Assembly: GCA_964565715.1 (NCBI GenBank)
Contig: CAZMGG010000051.1
Location: 1 to 34,839 of the forward strand
Direction of reading: 5' to 3'
From: CAZMGG01 sp964565715
Lineage (GTDB): Bacteria; Planctomycetota; UBA1135; UBA2386
Length of the DNA stretch: 34,839 bases
A program made the translations under genes and the position numbers. The notes beneath the pieces are model-generated. The model did not search any database and had not been told where the DNA came from. It saw only the letters and a list, made by a program, of their open reading frames with translations. This document shows, one piece after another, positions 22,833-31,574 of the stretch. Within the stretch, counting starts at the first letter, position 1. Each line of letters opens with the position of its first letter.

Positions 22833-25176
22833 TCAGCGGCGCCTTGCCCAGTGCAGGCCGCAGAACACGATGTTGGCCGCGGCGATGCCGAGCAGGGCGA
22901 GCCTGCCGTTGCCGGTCTTCACCCACAGCACCACCGACCACAGGGCGATCGCGCCGGCCACCAGGATCGACCCGGGCACCGTGCGGCGTGGCCGCAGGAC
23001 GAGGCGCGGGCCGCCATCGGTGCTCGCCGCCAGCGCCAGGGTCTTCTGCAGGCTGGCGCCGAGATCGCCCATCTCGGTGCCGAGCTGGGTGAGCGCGTGC
23101 TCGATGCGCTGCTGCCCGTGCTGGGTCGCCGCCAGTTCGCGTCGCAACGCGGCCAGCGCCGGTTCGAAGGATGGCGCAGGTGTGGGCGTTGGTGCCGGTG
23201 CCTCTTCGCGCCGGTCCGCGGGGGCGAAGCCCGGCTCGCTCGACGGAGCCACCGCGGCCTCCGGTGCATCCAGCGTCACGTCGCCCTCGGTGGCGTCCTG
23301 CTGCGGCGGCGGTGCCGGATCCTCGACGTCCTGCGCGACGATCGCGTCCGGCGTCTCGGCGAGGGCCGCAAGCTCTTCGGTGAACTCAGGCTCGGTTGCA
23401 GTCACCGGCGCGGGCGCTGTTGGCGCGGCATCGATCGTGGGATCGATGACATCGTCGAGGCTGTCCTCGAACGTCGGCGCGGGGGTCACCGCCGATGCTG
23501 CTTCGTCGGCGATCGCGGATTCGTTCTCGACCGGCTCCGGCGCTGCCGCATCGACGATCTCGGCCACCTGCGCCGTGTCCACCGCGGTGAGCTCCGTCGA
23601 TTCGAGGGGTCCGACCTCGACGTTTGCTTCGGCTGCGTCGGGAGTGGCCGGCGCCGTCACGTCGGCTTCCGGCGCGACGATGTCTGACGGAACTTCCTCG
23701 AAGGTCGCAGGCTCGTTGGCGGCCTCGGCGAAGTCGAGATCCGGTTCGCNNNNNNNNNNNNNNNNNNNNNNNNNNNNNNNNNNNNNNNNNNNNNNNNNNN
23801 NNNNNNNNNNNNNNNNNNNNNNNNNNNNNNNNNNNNNNNNNNNNNNNNNACGTCGGCGCGGGGGTCACCGCCGATGCTGCTTCGTCGGCGATCGCGGATT
23901 CGTTTTCGACCGGCTCCGGCGCTGCCGCATCGACGATCTCCTCCACGAAGGTCGGAGGCTCCGTCGATTCGAGGGGTCCGACCTCGACGTTTGCCTCGGC
24001 TGCGTCGGGAGTTGCCGGCGCCGGCACGTCGGCTTCCGGCGCGACGAGGGCTGGCGGACCGTCCTCGAAGGTCGCAGGCTCGTTGGCGGCCTCGGCGAAG
24101 TCGAGATCCGGTTCGCTTGCGACCGTCGGCGCGGGCGCTGCTGGCGCGGCATCGATCGTGGGATCGATGACATCGTCGAGGCTGTCCTCGAACGTCGGCG
24201 CGGGGGTCACCGCCGATGCTGCTTCGTCGGCGATCGCGGATTCGTTCTCGATCGGCTCCGGCGGTGCCGCCTCGGCGATCTCGGCCACCTGCGCCGTGTC
24301 CACCGCGGTGAACTCTGTCGATTCGATGGGTCCGACCGGGACGCGTGCTTCGGCTGCGTCCGGAGTTGCCGGCGCCGGCACCTCGGCAGTCTGCTCGACC
24401 AGCGCGGTTGGGACCTCGTCGACGATGGCGGGCTCGTCTGCAGCGTCCGACGCCGCAGGCGGGGCAGCGTCGACGTCCGGTTCGTCCGCCACTTCGTCCA
24501 CCGCGGAGGGCATTTCGTCCCAGCCGGCGGTGAGGTCCATCAACGCATCGGCGTCGAACCCCTCGAAGGCGCCGTCGGCATCCCAATCCGCGTCCTCGTC
24601 GCTGGACGACGCAGCGGGAACATCCGCCTCGACTTCCCTGGCGGACGGCTCGCCGGTGGCGGCTTCGTCGCGGCGGGCCTGGTCGGCATGGGCTTCGAGG
24701 TCGCCGAGGAGGTCCATGGCCTCGTCGTGCAGGGTCTCGTCCACCGCCGGACCGAGGGTCTCGATCAGCATCTCGGCGGCGGTGTGCTCGAGCCGTTCGG
24801 CGTCCGCCGCGAGGTCTGGAGCGGGGGCGGGAACGGGAGCGGGAGGCGCCGGCGCCGGTGGAGCGGGCTCCTCGACGCGTTCGTGGCGATCGATGAGGAC
24901 GCGCAGCATCGCGGCGCGGGCCCGGGCGGGGGCCAGGATCGCGTCACCCTTGCCGATCAGGGCGAGGTCGGCGGTGAGGCGGTCGCGCAGCTTCGGATCG
25001 GTGACGCCGAGGACGACGTCGCCGTCGCCCGGGGTGTCGCTGGGAGCCAGTTCGCCGAGGCACTCGACCCACCCCTCGCGGAGCCAACGCAGGACCTCCT
25101 GCGGCGGGACCCCGAGCCTGGCGAGGTCCGACCGCATGAGCAGCGATTGGGTCTTGGTGTTGGAGTCTGGCGCCAT
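22833..25176 (-). CDS. Acidic repeat protein with N-terminal HTH-like segment and C-terminal membrane helices, interrupted by an assembly gap
   Basis: This is a single gene broken only by 100 Ns. Starting at 25176, the first 100 residues are globular and include DLARLGVPPQEVLRWLREG, which resembles a MerR/excisionase-type helix-turn-helix. Then comes a long Ala/Pro/Glu/Asp-rich region with about three copies of a 114-residue repeat (phrases such as PATPDAAEA, ENESAIADEAASAVTPAPTFEDSLDD). After the repeats follow a coiled-coil-like stretch (ALRRELAATQHGQQRIEHALTQLG) and two membrane helices (ILVAGAIALWSVVLWV and LALLGIAAANIVFCGL), ending HWARRR. The reading frame before and after the Ns differs by one, exactly what a 100-base placeholder produces if the true gap is a multiple of three. 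If the missing piece is 75 bases the protein has 772 residues. I do not recognise the family; a cytoplasmic, membrane-tethered scaffold is a guess. Confidence 0.75.
23396..24383 (-). repeat. Tandem repeat of about 342 bp within the acidic repeat gene
   Basis: Plus-strand unit boundaries: copy 1 23396-23749 (354 bp, up to the gap), copy 2 23850-24116 (its first 75 bases lost in the gap), copy 3 24117 to about 24383, after which similarity fades. The phrase beginning ACGTCGGCGCGGGGGTCACC recurs at 23471, 23850 and 24192. Copy 2 differs from copies 1 and 3 by a 12-base in-frame deletion around 23940-23967. All unit lengths are multiples of three. Confidence 0.9.
23750..23849. other. Assembly gap (100 N placeholder)
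   Basis: Exactly 100 Ns, the usual placeholder for a gap of unknown size, placed inside near-identical repeats where short-read assembly fails. Comparing flanks with the neighbouring repeat copy predicts 75 missing bases, or 75 plus whole repeat units. Confidence 0.97.
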
Positions 25177-25285
25177 TCCGGAGAAGTGCGCCGACCTCGC
25201 TCCCTGCCGCGTCGTTCTTCGGTCGCGGGGAGCCTGCGTGTGGAGCCAAGCGTGGCACCGGCTGGAAGGGCCGGTGGCAAGGGGC

Positions 25286-25651
25286 TCAGCGGGCGCGGGG
25301 GAAGGCCATCCGATCGTGGCGGGAGCGGATCATGCGCACCTCCTGCACGTCGCGGCCGGCGCGGAGGAGGTGGAAGCCGTTGACATCGACCAGGCTGTAG
25401 TCGCCGTTGACGTAGTGGATCTCGAGGCGGAGGCCTTCGGGCAGGCCCTCGAGGACGCGGACGGAGACCAGGTTGCGCGAGGCGATGTCGTTGCTCTGGC
25501 CCGTGCGATCGACGTAGCGGAAGGTGTCGAAGCTGGCGAGCGAGGTCTGGTCCTCCTGGGTCTGGCCGGGGACGTCGGGTCCCTGGGGAACCATGGCGAG
25601 GAGGGCGAGGGCGATGGAGACGGGGAGGAGGACCTTCCAGGCTGACTTCAT
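25286..25651 (-). CDS. Small exported protein of unknown function
   Basis: A 121-residue protein with an N-terminal signal or anchor sequence (KSAWKVLLPVSIALALLAMV), then a hydrophilic region and a compact C-terminal part (RYVDRTGQSNDIASRNLVSVRVLEGLPEGLRLEIHYVNGDYSLVDVNGFHLL) with alternating strands. I do not recognise the family. GGAG lies six bases before the ATG at 25651, supporting this start; the open frame upstream is antisense to the peptidase gene. It is transcribed toward the repeat protein gene, whose start is 109 bases downstream, and diverges from the peptidase gene with a 73-base shared upstream region. Confidence 0.68.
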   Translation of the reverse strand: MKSAWKVLLPVSIALALLAMVPQGPDVPGQTQEDQTSLASFDTFRYVDRTGQSNDIASRNLVSVRVLEGLPEGLRLEIHYVNGDYSLVDVNGFHLLRAGRDVQEVRMIRSRHDRMAFPRAR

Positions 25652-25724
25652 GACGGACTCCGTGCGGGGGGACGCGGGCAGGGCTTCTCCGGCCCGCGGC
25701 GGGGGCCTATGACGGCACGGCGCC

Positions 25725-26663
25725 GTGCATCTGCCCGCTTTCTGTCTTGCGTTCCTCTGCTGGGCCTTCCAGCAGCCGAATGAGCCCTGGACCGTATCCG
25801 CGGGCCAGGGCTCCGTCTCCGTGGAGGTGGTGGAGCGGGTGCGGCAGGCGACCGGCGAGGCGGTGCGGGAACTGGTGCCGAGGTTCGGCGGGATGCAGCC
25901 GCGGCCGTTCCGGGTGGTGGTGCATGGCAGCGGCGCGGATCTGCCCGAAGGGCTGCGCGGGGGGCACCATCCCGGGTCGCCGGGGCTGGCGGTGCTGGGC
26001 GGGCAGGAGATCCACCTGCTCCTGCGGGAGCTGCGCGACCAGGATCGGGGGGATGCGGTGCGGACGGTGGTGACGCACGAGGTGGTGCATCTGCTGCTGC
26101 ACCAGCTGGCCGGCGAGTGGGGGGCGGGCGTGCCGCGGTGGTTCCACGAGGGCATGGCGCAGACGCTGGCGGGCGATGGCTACCTGGGGGCGCGGGAGCA
26201 GGACATCGTCTGGCGGGCGTCGACGCGGCGGCTGCTGTGGTTCTCGGACCTGATCGAGGATTTTCCGCACCACCCGCTCGAACTGCAGCTGGCGTACGCG
26301 CAGAGCTACTCGTACGTGGCCTGGCTGGTGGGGCAGTTCGGGCTGGAGGCGATGCTGGACGTGGTGCGGGCGATGGGGCCGGAGACGACGTTCGCGCAGG
26401 GGCTGGTGCGGGTGACCGGGTTGCCGACGGTGGTGCTGCAGGATCGGTGGCGCGACTACCTGGTGCATGGCAGCGGCGCCGGATCACGGGCCATGCTCGA
26501 TCTGTGCTTCCCGCTGTCGATGGTGCTGGCCTTGCCGTTGCTGGCCCTGGCGCTGATCCGAAGGCTGCGGTCGGACGATCGGGCGAGGGATCGGATGCGG
26601 CGCCAGGAGATCGTCGAGAACGCGACGCCGCCGGGGGAGGATCCGCCCGGCGGAACGGGGTGA
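25725..26663 (+). CDS. Secreted membrane-anchored gluzincin zinc peptidase (peptidase MA-like)
   Basis: The 312-residue protein has a short signal peptide (HLPAFCLAFLCWAF), then a peptidase domain with the zinc motif H118-E-V-V-H122 and the third ligand Glu142 in PRWFHEGMAQ, the layout of peptidase MA-like gluzincins. Tyr-rich SYSYVAWLVGQFG after the motif also fits that group. A C-terminal membrane helix (CFPLSMVLALPLLALALI) followed by basic RRLRSDDRARDRMRR indicates that the catalytic domain sits outside the membrane with a basic inner tail. I used the GTG at 25725, since no in-frame ATG precedes the signal peptide; an ATG at 25709 is in another frame. It is active-looking, unlike the related protein at 17004-18377. 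Substrate unknown. Confidence 0.78.
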   Translation: MHLPAFCLAFLCWAFQQPNEPWTVSAGQGSVSVEVVERVRQATGEAVRELVPRFGGMQPRPFRVVVHGSGADLPEGLRGGHHPGSPGLAVLGGQEIHLLLRELRDQDRGDAVRTVVTHEVVHLLLHQLAGEWGAGVPRWFHEGMAQTLAGDGYLGAREQDIVWRASTRRLLWFSDLIEDFPHHPLELQLAYAQSYSYVAWLVGQFGLEAMLDVVRAMGPETTFAQGLVRVTGLPTVVLQDRWRDYLVHGSGAGSRAMLDLCFPLSMVLALPLLALALIRRLRSDDRARDRMRRQEIVENATPPGEDPPGGTG

Positions 26664-26723
26664 GGGGCGTTGGGCGGCAAGATGCGCTGGCGGGGCGGCG
26701 GTGGCGGTAGCTAAAAGGAGGGC

Positions 26724-27032
26724 GTGAGCATCCGTCCGTGCGTCCGTGTCCTGACCGCCGTCCTGCTGCTGGCGTGGCTGTGCGCGGCCGGCGGGTGCGT
26801 GACCCACGAGCATCGGATCGGCCTGGGGCCGACCGGCGCCGGCGCCGAGCATGGGCGGCAGTACTATCTGTTCTTCGGGCTGATGCAGTTGAACGATGTC
26901 GACGTGCAGCGGATGGCCAGCGACCTGAACAGCTACTCGGTGGAGACCAGGTTCGGCTGGACGGACCTGATCCTGTCGCCGTTCCTGCTGCCGTTGAGCA
27001 TCACCACGCGCAGCGTGACGGTCCGGCGGTGA
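26724..27032 (+). CDS. Small Bor-like lipoprotein
   Basis: A 102-residue protein with a type II signal peptide and lipobox AAGGC (Cys25). The mature part HGRQYYLFFGLMQLNDVDVQRMASDLNSYSVETRFGWTDLIL resembles small Bor-like lipoproteins in length and in the 'FGL-x-xLNDVD' and C-terminal strand pattern. The GTG at 26724 lies just one base after AGGAGG, closer than usual, so the exact start is uncertain, but no better in-frame start exists before the signal peptide. It overlaps rnhC by four bases (GTGA) and is the first gene of a tightly packed set of four. Function in this context is unknown. Confidence 0.62.
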   Translation: MSIRPCVRVLTAVLLLAWLCAAGGCVTHEHRIGLGPTGAGAEHGRQYYLFFGLMQLNDVDVQRMASDLNSYSVETRFGWTDLILSPFLLPLSITTRSVTVRR

Positions 27033-27940
27033 ACGAGACCAGGGTCCAGACCCTGGATGCGGAGCAGGCGGCGCGCCTCGAACGGGAGCTGCGGGCGAGC
27101 CTGCCGCCGGATGCCGACTGGCGGCCGGTGCCGCACGCCCGGTTCTCGGTGAAGGCCGAGGGCGTGGTGCTGACCTGCTACCGGAGCGGCAAGGTGGTGC
27201 TGCAGGGCAGTGACCTGGATGGCTTCGCCGCGCGGCACCTGGGTGGAGTGGGGGCGAAGAGCGCCGGCGCGGCGGCGGGGGGGGCGGCGCTGGCGTTCAC
27301 TGTGCCGACGATCGGCAGCGACGAGGCCGGCAAGGGCGACTACTTCGGGCCGCTGGTGGTGGCGGCGGTGTTCGCCGAGCCCGGGCAGGCCGGGATGCTG
27401 GCGCAGATGGGCGTCGCCGATTCGAAGACCATGGCCGACCGGCGGATGATGCCGCTGGCCGAAGGGCTGGAGCGCACCTTCGACTGCGAGGTGCGGGCGC
27501 TGATGCCCGACGAGTACAACGGGCGGTATCGGGCCGATCCGAACGTGAACCACCTGCTGGCCGATCTGCACGCCGACGCGCTGACGGCGTTGCTCGCCCG
27601 TCATCCGGGCGCGCTGGTGGTGGTGGACCGCTTCGGCGCCGAGGCGCTGGTGGCCGAGCGGCTGGGCCGGCGCGCCGCGAGACCGGCCGGGCTGGTGCAG
27701 GTGCCGCGGGCGGAGGCGCATCCGGTGGTGGCGGCGGCGTCGGTCGTGGCGCGGGTGCACTTCCTCGAGGGGCTGGCCCGCTGTCAGGACGAGGCCGGCA
27801 CCGATCTGCACAAGGGCGCGGGGGAACCGGTCGACGTCGCCGCCCGCCGGGTCTGGCTCATCGGCGGCGAGGCGCTGCTGGGCGCCGTCGCCAAGCTGCA
27901 CTTCCGCAACACGGAACGCATCCAAGGAGGACGTCGATGA
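27029..27940 (+). CDS. rnhC: Ribonuclease HIII
   Basis: RNase HIII cuts the RNA strand of RNA-DNA hybrids. The 303-residue protein has the N-terminal substrate-binding (TBP-like, DUF3378) domain at about 1-85, with HARFSVKAEGVVLTCYRSGKVVLQG, and the catalytic domain beginning IGSDEAGKGDYFGPL, in which Asp98 and Glu99 are the first acidic residues. ADSKTM and the VVVDRFGAEAL stretch supply the remaining conserved positions; HIII rather than HII is indicated by the N-terminal domain and the GDYFGP phrase. The gene uses a GTG start overlapping the lipoprotein stop, and its last four bases overlap the next start. The C-terminus ends NTERIQGGRR because it runs through the ribosome site of the next gene. 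Confidence 0.92.
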   Translation: MNETRVQTLDAEQAARLERELRASLPPDADWRPVPHARFSVKAEGVVLTCYRSGKVVLQGSDLDGFAARHLGGVGAKSAGAAAGGAALAFTVPTIGSDEAGKGDYFGPLVVAAVFAEPGQAGMLAQMGVADSKTMADRRMMPLAEGLERTFDCEVRALMPDEYNGRYRADPNVNHLLADLHADALTALLARHPGALVVVDRFGAEALVAERLGRRAARPAGLVQVPRAEAHPVVAAASVVARVHFLEGLARCQDEAGTDLHKGAGEPVDVAARRVWLIGGEALLGAVAKLHFRNTERIQGGRR

Positions 27941-29319
27941 CCATCGCGCTGCAGTTCCTGGGCGCCGCCCGCCACGTCACCGGCAGCAAGCACCTGCTGA
28001 AGGTGGGCGGGCGCGGCGTCCTGCTCGATTGCGGGCTGGTGCAGGGTCCGCGGGACATGGCCACCAAGGCCAACCGCGAGCTGCCGGTGTCGGCGGCGAA
28101 CGTCGACACGGTGGTGCTGTCGCACGCCCACATCGATCACTCCGGGGCGCTGCCGCGGCTGGTGAAGCTGGGCTACGAGGGCCCGATCTGGTGCACCGAC
28201 GGCACCGCCGACCTGCTGCGGGTGATGCTGCTGGACGCCGCCAACATCCAGGAGAGCGATGCGCGCTACCTGCGGAAGAAGGGCCACGACGTGGAGCCGC
28301 TCTACGACACCGCGGACGTCGAACGGACGCTGCGGCAGCTCCGGCCGGTGCCCTACGGCAGGCCCACCGAGGTCTTGCCCGGCGTGAAGGTCGAGTTCCT
28401 CGATGCCGGCCACATCCTCGGTGCGGCGATCGTGGTGCTCGAGGTGGAGTCGGGCGGCAGCCGGCGGCGGATCGTGTTCACCGGCGATCACGGCCGCAAG
28501 CACCTGCCGATCCTGCGCGATCCCGAACGCATCCCGGAGTGCGACGTGCTGATCACCGAGTCGACCTATGGCGACCGGCAGCACGAGAAGCTGGGCGATC
28601 TGCCGGAGATGCTGGCGCGGATCATCGACGAGGAGATGCAGGACGGCGGCCGGATCCTGATCCCGGCGTTCGCCGTGGGCCGCACCCAGAACATCGTGCT
28701 CTACCTCGGGCGGCTGATGGACAGCGGCCGCATCCCGCGGATCCCGGTGTGGGTGGACTCGCCGATGAGCCGCGAGGCCACCAAGGTGATGTCGCGGCAT
28801 CCGGAGCTGTTCGACGCCGAGACGCGCAAGATCCTCGCCCGCGGCGAGCACCCGTTCTTCTTCGATGGCGTGCGCTACGTGGCCGACGTGGAGGAGAGCA
28901 AGAGCCTGAACGGCGTGCGCAGCGGCGTGATCGTCGCCGCGTCGGGCATGTGCGAATCGGGTCGCATCGTGCACCACCTCAAGCAGACCGTCGGCCGGCC
29001 CGAGGACTGCGTGCTGCTGGTGGGCTTCCAGGCCCACGGCACGCTGGGCCGACGGCTGCTGGACGGCGCCGAGGAGGTGCGCATCCTGGGCGACACGTTC
29101 CAGGTGCGGTGCAAGGTGCGGTTCATGCCGGGGCTGTCGGCGCACGCCGACGGCGACGAACTGCTGGCCGGGAGCCGGCACCTGGCGGCGACGTGCCGGC
29201 AGGCGTTCGTCGTGCATGGCGAGGAGGCGCCGGCCCTGGCCTACGCCGACCGGCTGCGGGCCGCCGGCTTCCGCAAGGTGGAGGTGCCGCAGAAGGGCGA
29301 GACCTTCGAGGTGGGCTGA
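27937..29319 (+). CDS. Metallo-beta-lactamase fold beta-CASP RNA-processing nuclease
   Basis: The 460-residue protein shows the full beta-CASP nuclease series: SHAHIDHSG (His63, His65, Asp67, His68), AGHILGA, TGDHGRKHLPIL, ESTYGDR, PAFAVGRTQ, DSPMS, ASGMCESGRIVHHL and the C-terminal RMMBL motif LSAHADGDEL. Length fits the YsH1/CPSF-like bacterial group, which acts on RNA. AAGGAGG precedes the ATG by six bases and the start overlaps rnhC by four, so the two nucleases are translationally coupled. dapF begins at its last base (TGATG). A shared role with RNase HIII in RNA or R-loop turnover is suggested by position only. Confidence 0.9.
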   Translation: MTIALQFLGAARHVTGSKHLLKVGGRGVLLDCGLVQGPRDMATKANRELPVSAANVDTVVLSHAHIDHSGALPRLVKLGYEGPIWCTDGTADLLRVMLLDAANIQESDARYLRKKGHDVEPLYDTADVERTLRQLRPVPYGRPTEVLPGVKVEFLDAGHILGAAIVVLEVESGGSRRRIVFTGDHGRKHLPILRDPERIPECDVLITESTYGDRQHEKLGDLPEMLARIIDEEMQDGGRILIPAFAVGRTQNIVLYLGRLMDSGRIPRIPVWVDSPMSREATKVMSRHPELFDAETRKILARGEHPFFFDGVRYVADVEESKSLNGVRSGVIVAASGMCESGRIVHHLKQTVGRPEDCVLLVGFQAHGTLGRRLLDGAEEVRILGDTFQVRCKVRFMPGLSAHADGDELLAGSRHLAATCRQAFVVHGEEAPALAYADRLRAAGFRKVEVPQKGETFEVG

Positions 29320-30164
29320 TGCGGCTGCCGTTCGTCAAGATGGAGGGGGCCGGCAACGACTACGTCTACGTGGACGGCATCGCCGCGCCGTTTCCGGCCG
29401 AACGGGGCCCGGCGGTGGCGCGGTTCGTCGCCGACCGCCACTTGGGGGTGGGCGGCGACGGCCTGATCGTGCTGGCGCCGGGTGCGCGTGCCGCCGTGCG
29501 CATGCTGATGTGGAATGCCGATGGCTCGCGCGGCGCCATGTGCGGCAACGGCCTGCGCTGCCTCGCCGCCCTGGCGCGGGACCGCGGCCATGTCGACCGG
29601 GACGCGTTCGAGGTGGAGACCGACGCCGGCCTCGCCGCGGTGACCGTCGTGCGGCGCGAGGGTCCGAACGCGACGGTGCGGATCGCCCTGCCGGCGGCGT
29701 CGGTGCGGGCCGACGCCGAGACGATCGAGGTGGCCGGCGGGCCGGTCCGGTTCCATGCCGGCGACGCCGGCAACCCGCACGCGGTGGTGTTCGTCGCTGG
29801 CGATCCGGAACGCCATCCGGTGGCGACGCAGGGCGCGGCGATGCAGTGCCATCCGCGGTTCCCCGATGGCGTCAACGTCGAGTTCGTGCAGGTGCTGCCC
29901 GACGGTGCCCTGCGGCAGCGCACCTGGGAGCGCGGGTCGGGCGAGACGATGGCCTGCGGCTCCGGCGCGGCGATCGCCGCCCTCTGCGCCGTCCGCATCG
30001 GCGCCGTGCCCGGCCCGCGGGTGCCCGTGCGGCTGCGCGGCGGCGAGCTGACCGTCGAGGTGACGCCGTCCGGTCTTGTCCTGGAAGGGCCCGCCCGTAC
30101 CGTGTTCCGCGGCGAGATCGAGGTCCCCGAGCCGGGAGCCACCGATCGCGCCGCCGGCACCTGA
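29319..30164 (+). CDS. dapF: Diaminopimelate epimerase
   Basis: DapF interconverts LL- and meso-diaminopimelate, the last step before meso-DAP enters lysine and peptidoglycan synthesis. The 281-residue protein has the family start FVKMEGAGNDYVYVD, the first catalytic cysteine in MCGNGLRC, GNPHAVVF, NVEFVQV, WERGSGETMACGSGA with the second catalytic cysteine, and the typical two-lobed arrangement. The second active-site phrase is ACGSGA where most enzymes have ACGTGA, a mild change. The start ATG shares one base with the preceding stop. Its presence fits a bacterium that makes DAP-type peptidoglycan. Confidence 0.94.
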   Translation: MRLPFVKMEGAGNDYVYVDGIAAPFPAERGPAVARFVADRHLGVGGDGLIVLAPGARAAVRMLMWNADGSRGAMCGNGLRCLAALARDRGHVDRDAFEVETDAGLAAVTVVRREGPNATVRIALPAASVRADAETIEVAGGPVRFHAGDAGNPHAVVFVAGDPERHPVATQGAAMQCHPRFPDGVNVEFVQVLPDGALRQRTWERGSGETMACGSGAAIAALCAVRIGAVPGPRVPVRLRGGELTVEVTPSGLVLEGPARTVFRGEIEVPEPGATDRAAGT

Positions 30165-30192
30165 CGCCCGCTACCCTCCGCCCGGGAGAACC

Positions 30193-30744
30193 ATGGCCTT
30201 CTACATCTCGCTCGGTGTCCTCGTCCTGCTGATCCTGATCACGATCGGCATCTACAACGGCCTGGTGAGCGGCCGCAACGACACCAAGAACGCGTGGAGC
30301 CAGATCGACGTGCAGCTGAAGCGCCGGCACGACCTGATCCCCAACCTGGTGGAGACCGCCAAGGGCTACCTCAAGCACGAGCGGGAGACGCTGGAGGCGG
30401 TGATCCGCGCCCGGCAGATGGCGGTCGACGCCAAGGGGATCGGCGAGCAGATCAAGGCCGAGAACATGCTGACCGGCACGCTGCGCAGCCTGTTCGCCGT
30501 GTCCGAGAACTACCCGGACCTGAAGGCCAACCAGAACATGATGAAGCTGCAGGAGGAGCTGACGTCGACCGAGAACCGCATCGGTTTCGCCCGGCAGGCC
30601 TACAACGACTCGGTGATGCGCTACAACAACAAGTGCGAGCAGTTCCCGGGGTCGATCATCGCCGGCATGTTCGCCTTCAAGCTGGCGGAGTTCTTCGAGG
30701 TCGAGAACCCGGTGGAGCGACAGGCCGTGAAGGTCCAGTTCTAA
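30193..30744 (+). CDS. lemA: LemA family protein
   Basis: The 183-residue protein has one N-terminal membrane helix (YISLGVLVLLILITIGIYNGL) and the LemA core: NAWSQIDVQLKRRHDLIPNLVETAKGYLKHE, AENMLTG(T)LRSLFAVSENYPDLKANQN, EELTSTENRIGFARQAYND and a terminal segment ending AVKVQF. LemA proteins are helical membrane proteins often encoded with HtpX-type M48 peptidases; here an M48 gene lies three genes downstream. Their molecular function is poorly defined. It begins 28 bases after dapF with GGGAGAA before the ATG. The 91 bases after it hold no obvious terminator. Confidence 0.92.
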   Translation: MAFYISLGVLVLLILITIGIYNGLVSGRNDTKNAWSQIDVQLKRRHDLIPNLVETAKGYLKHERETLEAVIRARQMAVDAKGIGEQIKAENMLTGTLRSLFAVSENYPDLKANQNMMKLQEELTSTENRIGFARQAYNDSVMRYNNKCEQFPGSIIAGMFAFKLAEFFEVENPVERQAVKVQF

Positions 30745-30835
30745 GGCCGCTGCTGCCGCCCGCGGCACGGCCGTTGCTCACGGCTCGCCCGGCCCGTGTC
30801 GACGGCCGCAGCTCCCTCCCTCCACGATCCGCATC

Positions 30836-31558
30836 ATGGTCATCGACACGGACCCTCCGTTGCGCGGCAAGGTGGCCGTCCTCGCCGGCGCCACCGGCGC
30901 CGTCGGCTCGGCGTTGCTGGCGCGCCTGCTGTCGGGCGGCGCGAGCGTGGCGGCGGTCGTGCGCAAGCCCTGGCAGGTGGCGAAGGTGAGCGAGGTGATC
31001 CCGGTCGCCGATCGCGCCCGCTGCCTCGTGGGTTGCGCACCGCCCGGCGACAGCGAGGCCCTCGCCGGCTTCGTCAAGGGCGCGGGGGACGCGCTCGGTC
31101 CGCTGGACGCGCTGCTGTGCGCGGCGGGGACCTTCCGGCCGGCGCCGTTCGGGCGTGAGGAGGCCGCGGCGTTCGCGGAGCAGATCGAGGCGAACTATCT
31201 GGCGCCGGCGCTGCTGGCCCGCGCCGTCGTGCCGCCGATGCGGCGTCGGCGGGCCGGCGCCCTGGTGTTCGTCGGCGCCGATGCGGTGGGCGTGGCCGGC
31301 GGGTCGGGCATGGCGGGCTACCTGGCCAGCAAGGCGGCGCTGCACGAACTGGTCCGCGTGCTCGCCGCGGAACTGGCCGAGGCCGGCATCCGCGTCGCCG
31401 CGGTGCTGCCGGGGATCGTCGACACCGAGGCCAATCGCCGGGCGATGCCGCAGGCCGATCCGCGCGACTGGCTGCCGGTGGGGCGCGTCGTCGACGCGAT
31501 GCTGCGGGCGGCGTTCGGACCGCCGCCGGCTGGGCCCCTGTTGGCCGTCGATCGCTGA
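30836..31558 (+). CDS. Short-chain dehydrogenase/reductase
   Basis: The 240-residue cytoplasmic enzyme has the NAD(P)-binding Rossmann motif GATGAVGS at 18-25, a CAAG phrase near the middle (NNAG equivalent) and the catalytic YLASK. Counting back 13 residues from the tyrosine, the usual catalytic Ser position holds Asp in VFVGADAVGV, so activity may be altered. A C-terminal segment (ELAEAGIRVAAVLPGIVDTEANRR) is typical of the family, similar to FabG-like or quinone-handling SDRs. Substrate cannot be told. It stands between lemA and a secreted helical protein, with a 91-base gap before it. Confidence 0.85.
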   Translation: MVIDTDPPLRGKVAVLAGATGAVGSALLARLLSGGASVAAVVRKPWQVAKVSEVIPVADRARCLVGCAPPGDSEALAGFVKGAGDALGPLDALLCAAGTFRPAPFGREEAAAFAEQIEANYLAPALLARAVVPPMRRRRAGALVFVGADAVGVAGGSGMAGYLASKAALHELVRVLAAELAEAGIRVAAVLPGIVDTEANRRAMPQADPRDWLPVGRVVDAMLRAAFGPPPAGPLLAVDR

Positions 31559-31574
31559 CGCTACAAGGGCGGTC

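Noticed and set aside
23750..23849. Frame change in the repeat gene as a real frameshift
   Set aside because: The change occurs exactly at a 100-N placeholder, and any true gap that is a multiple of three restores the frame.
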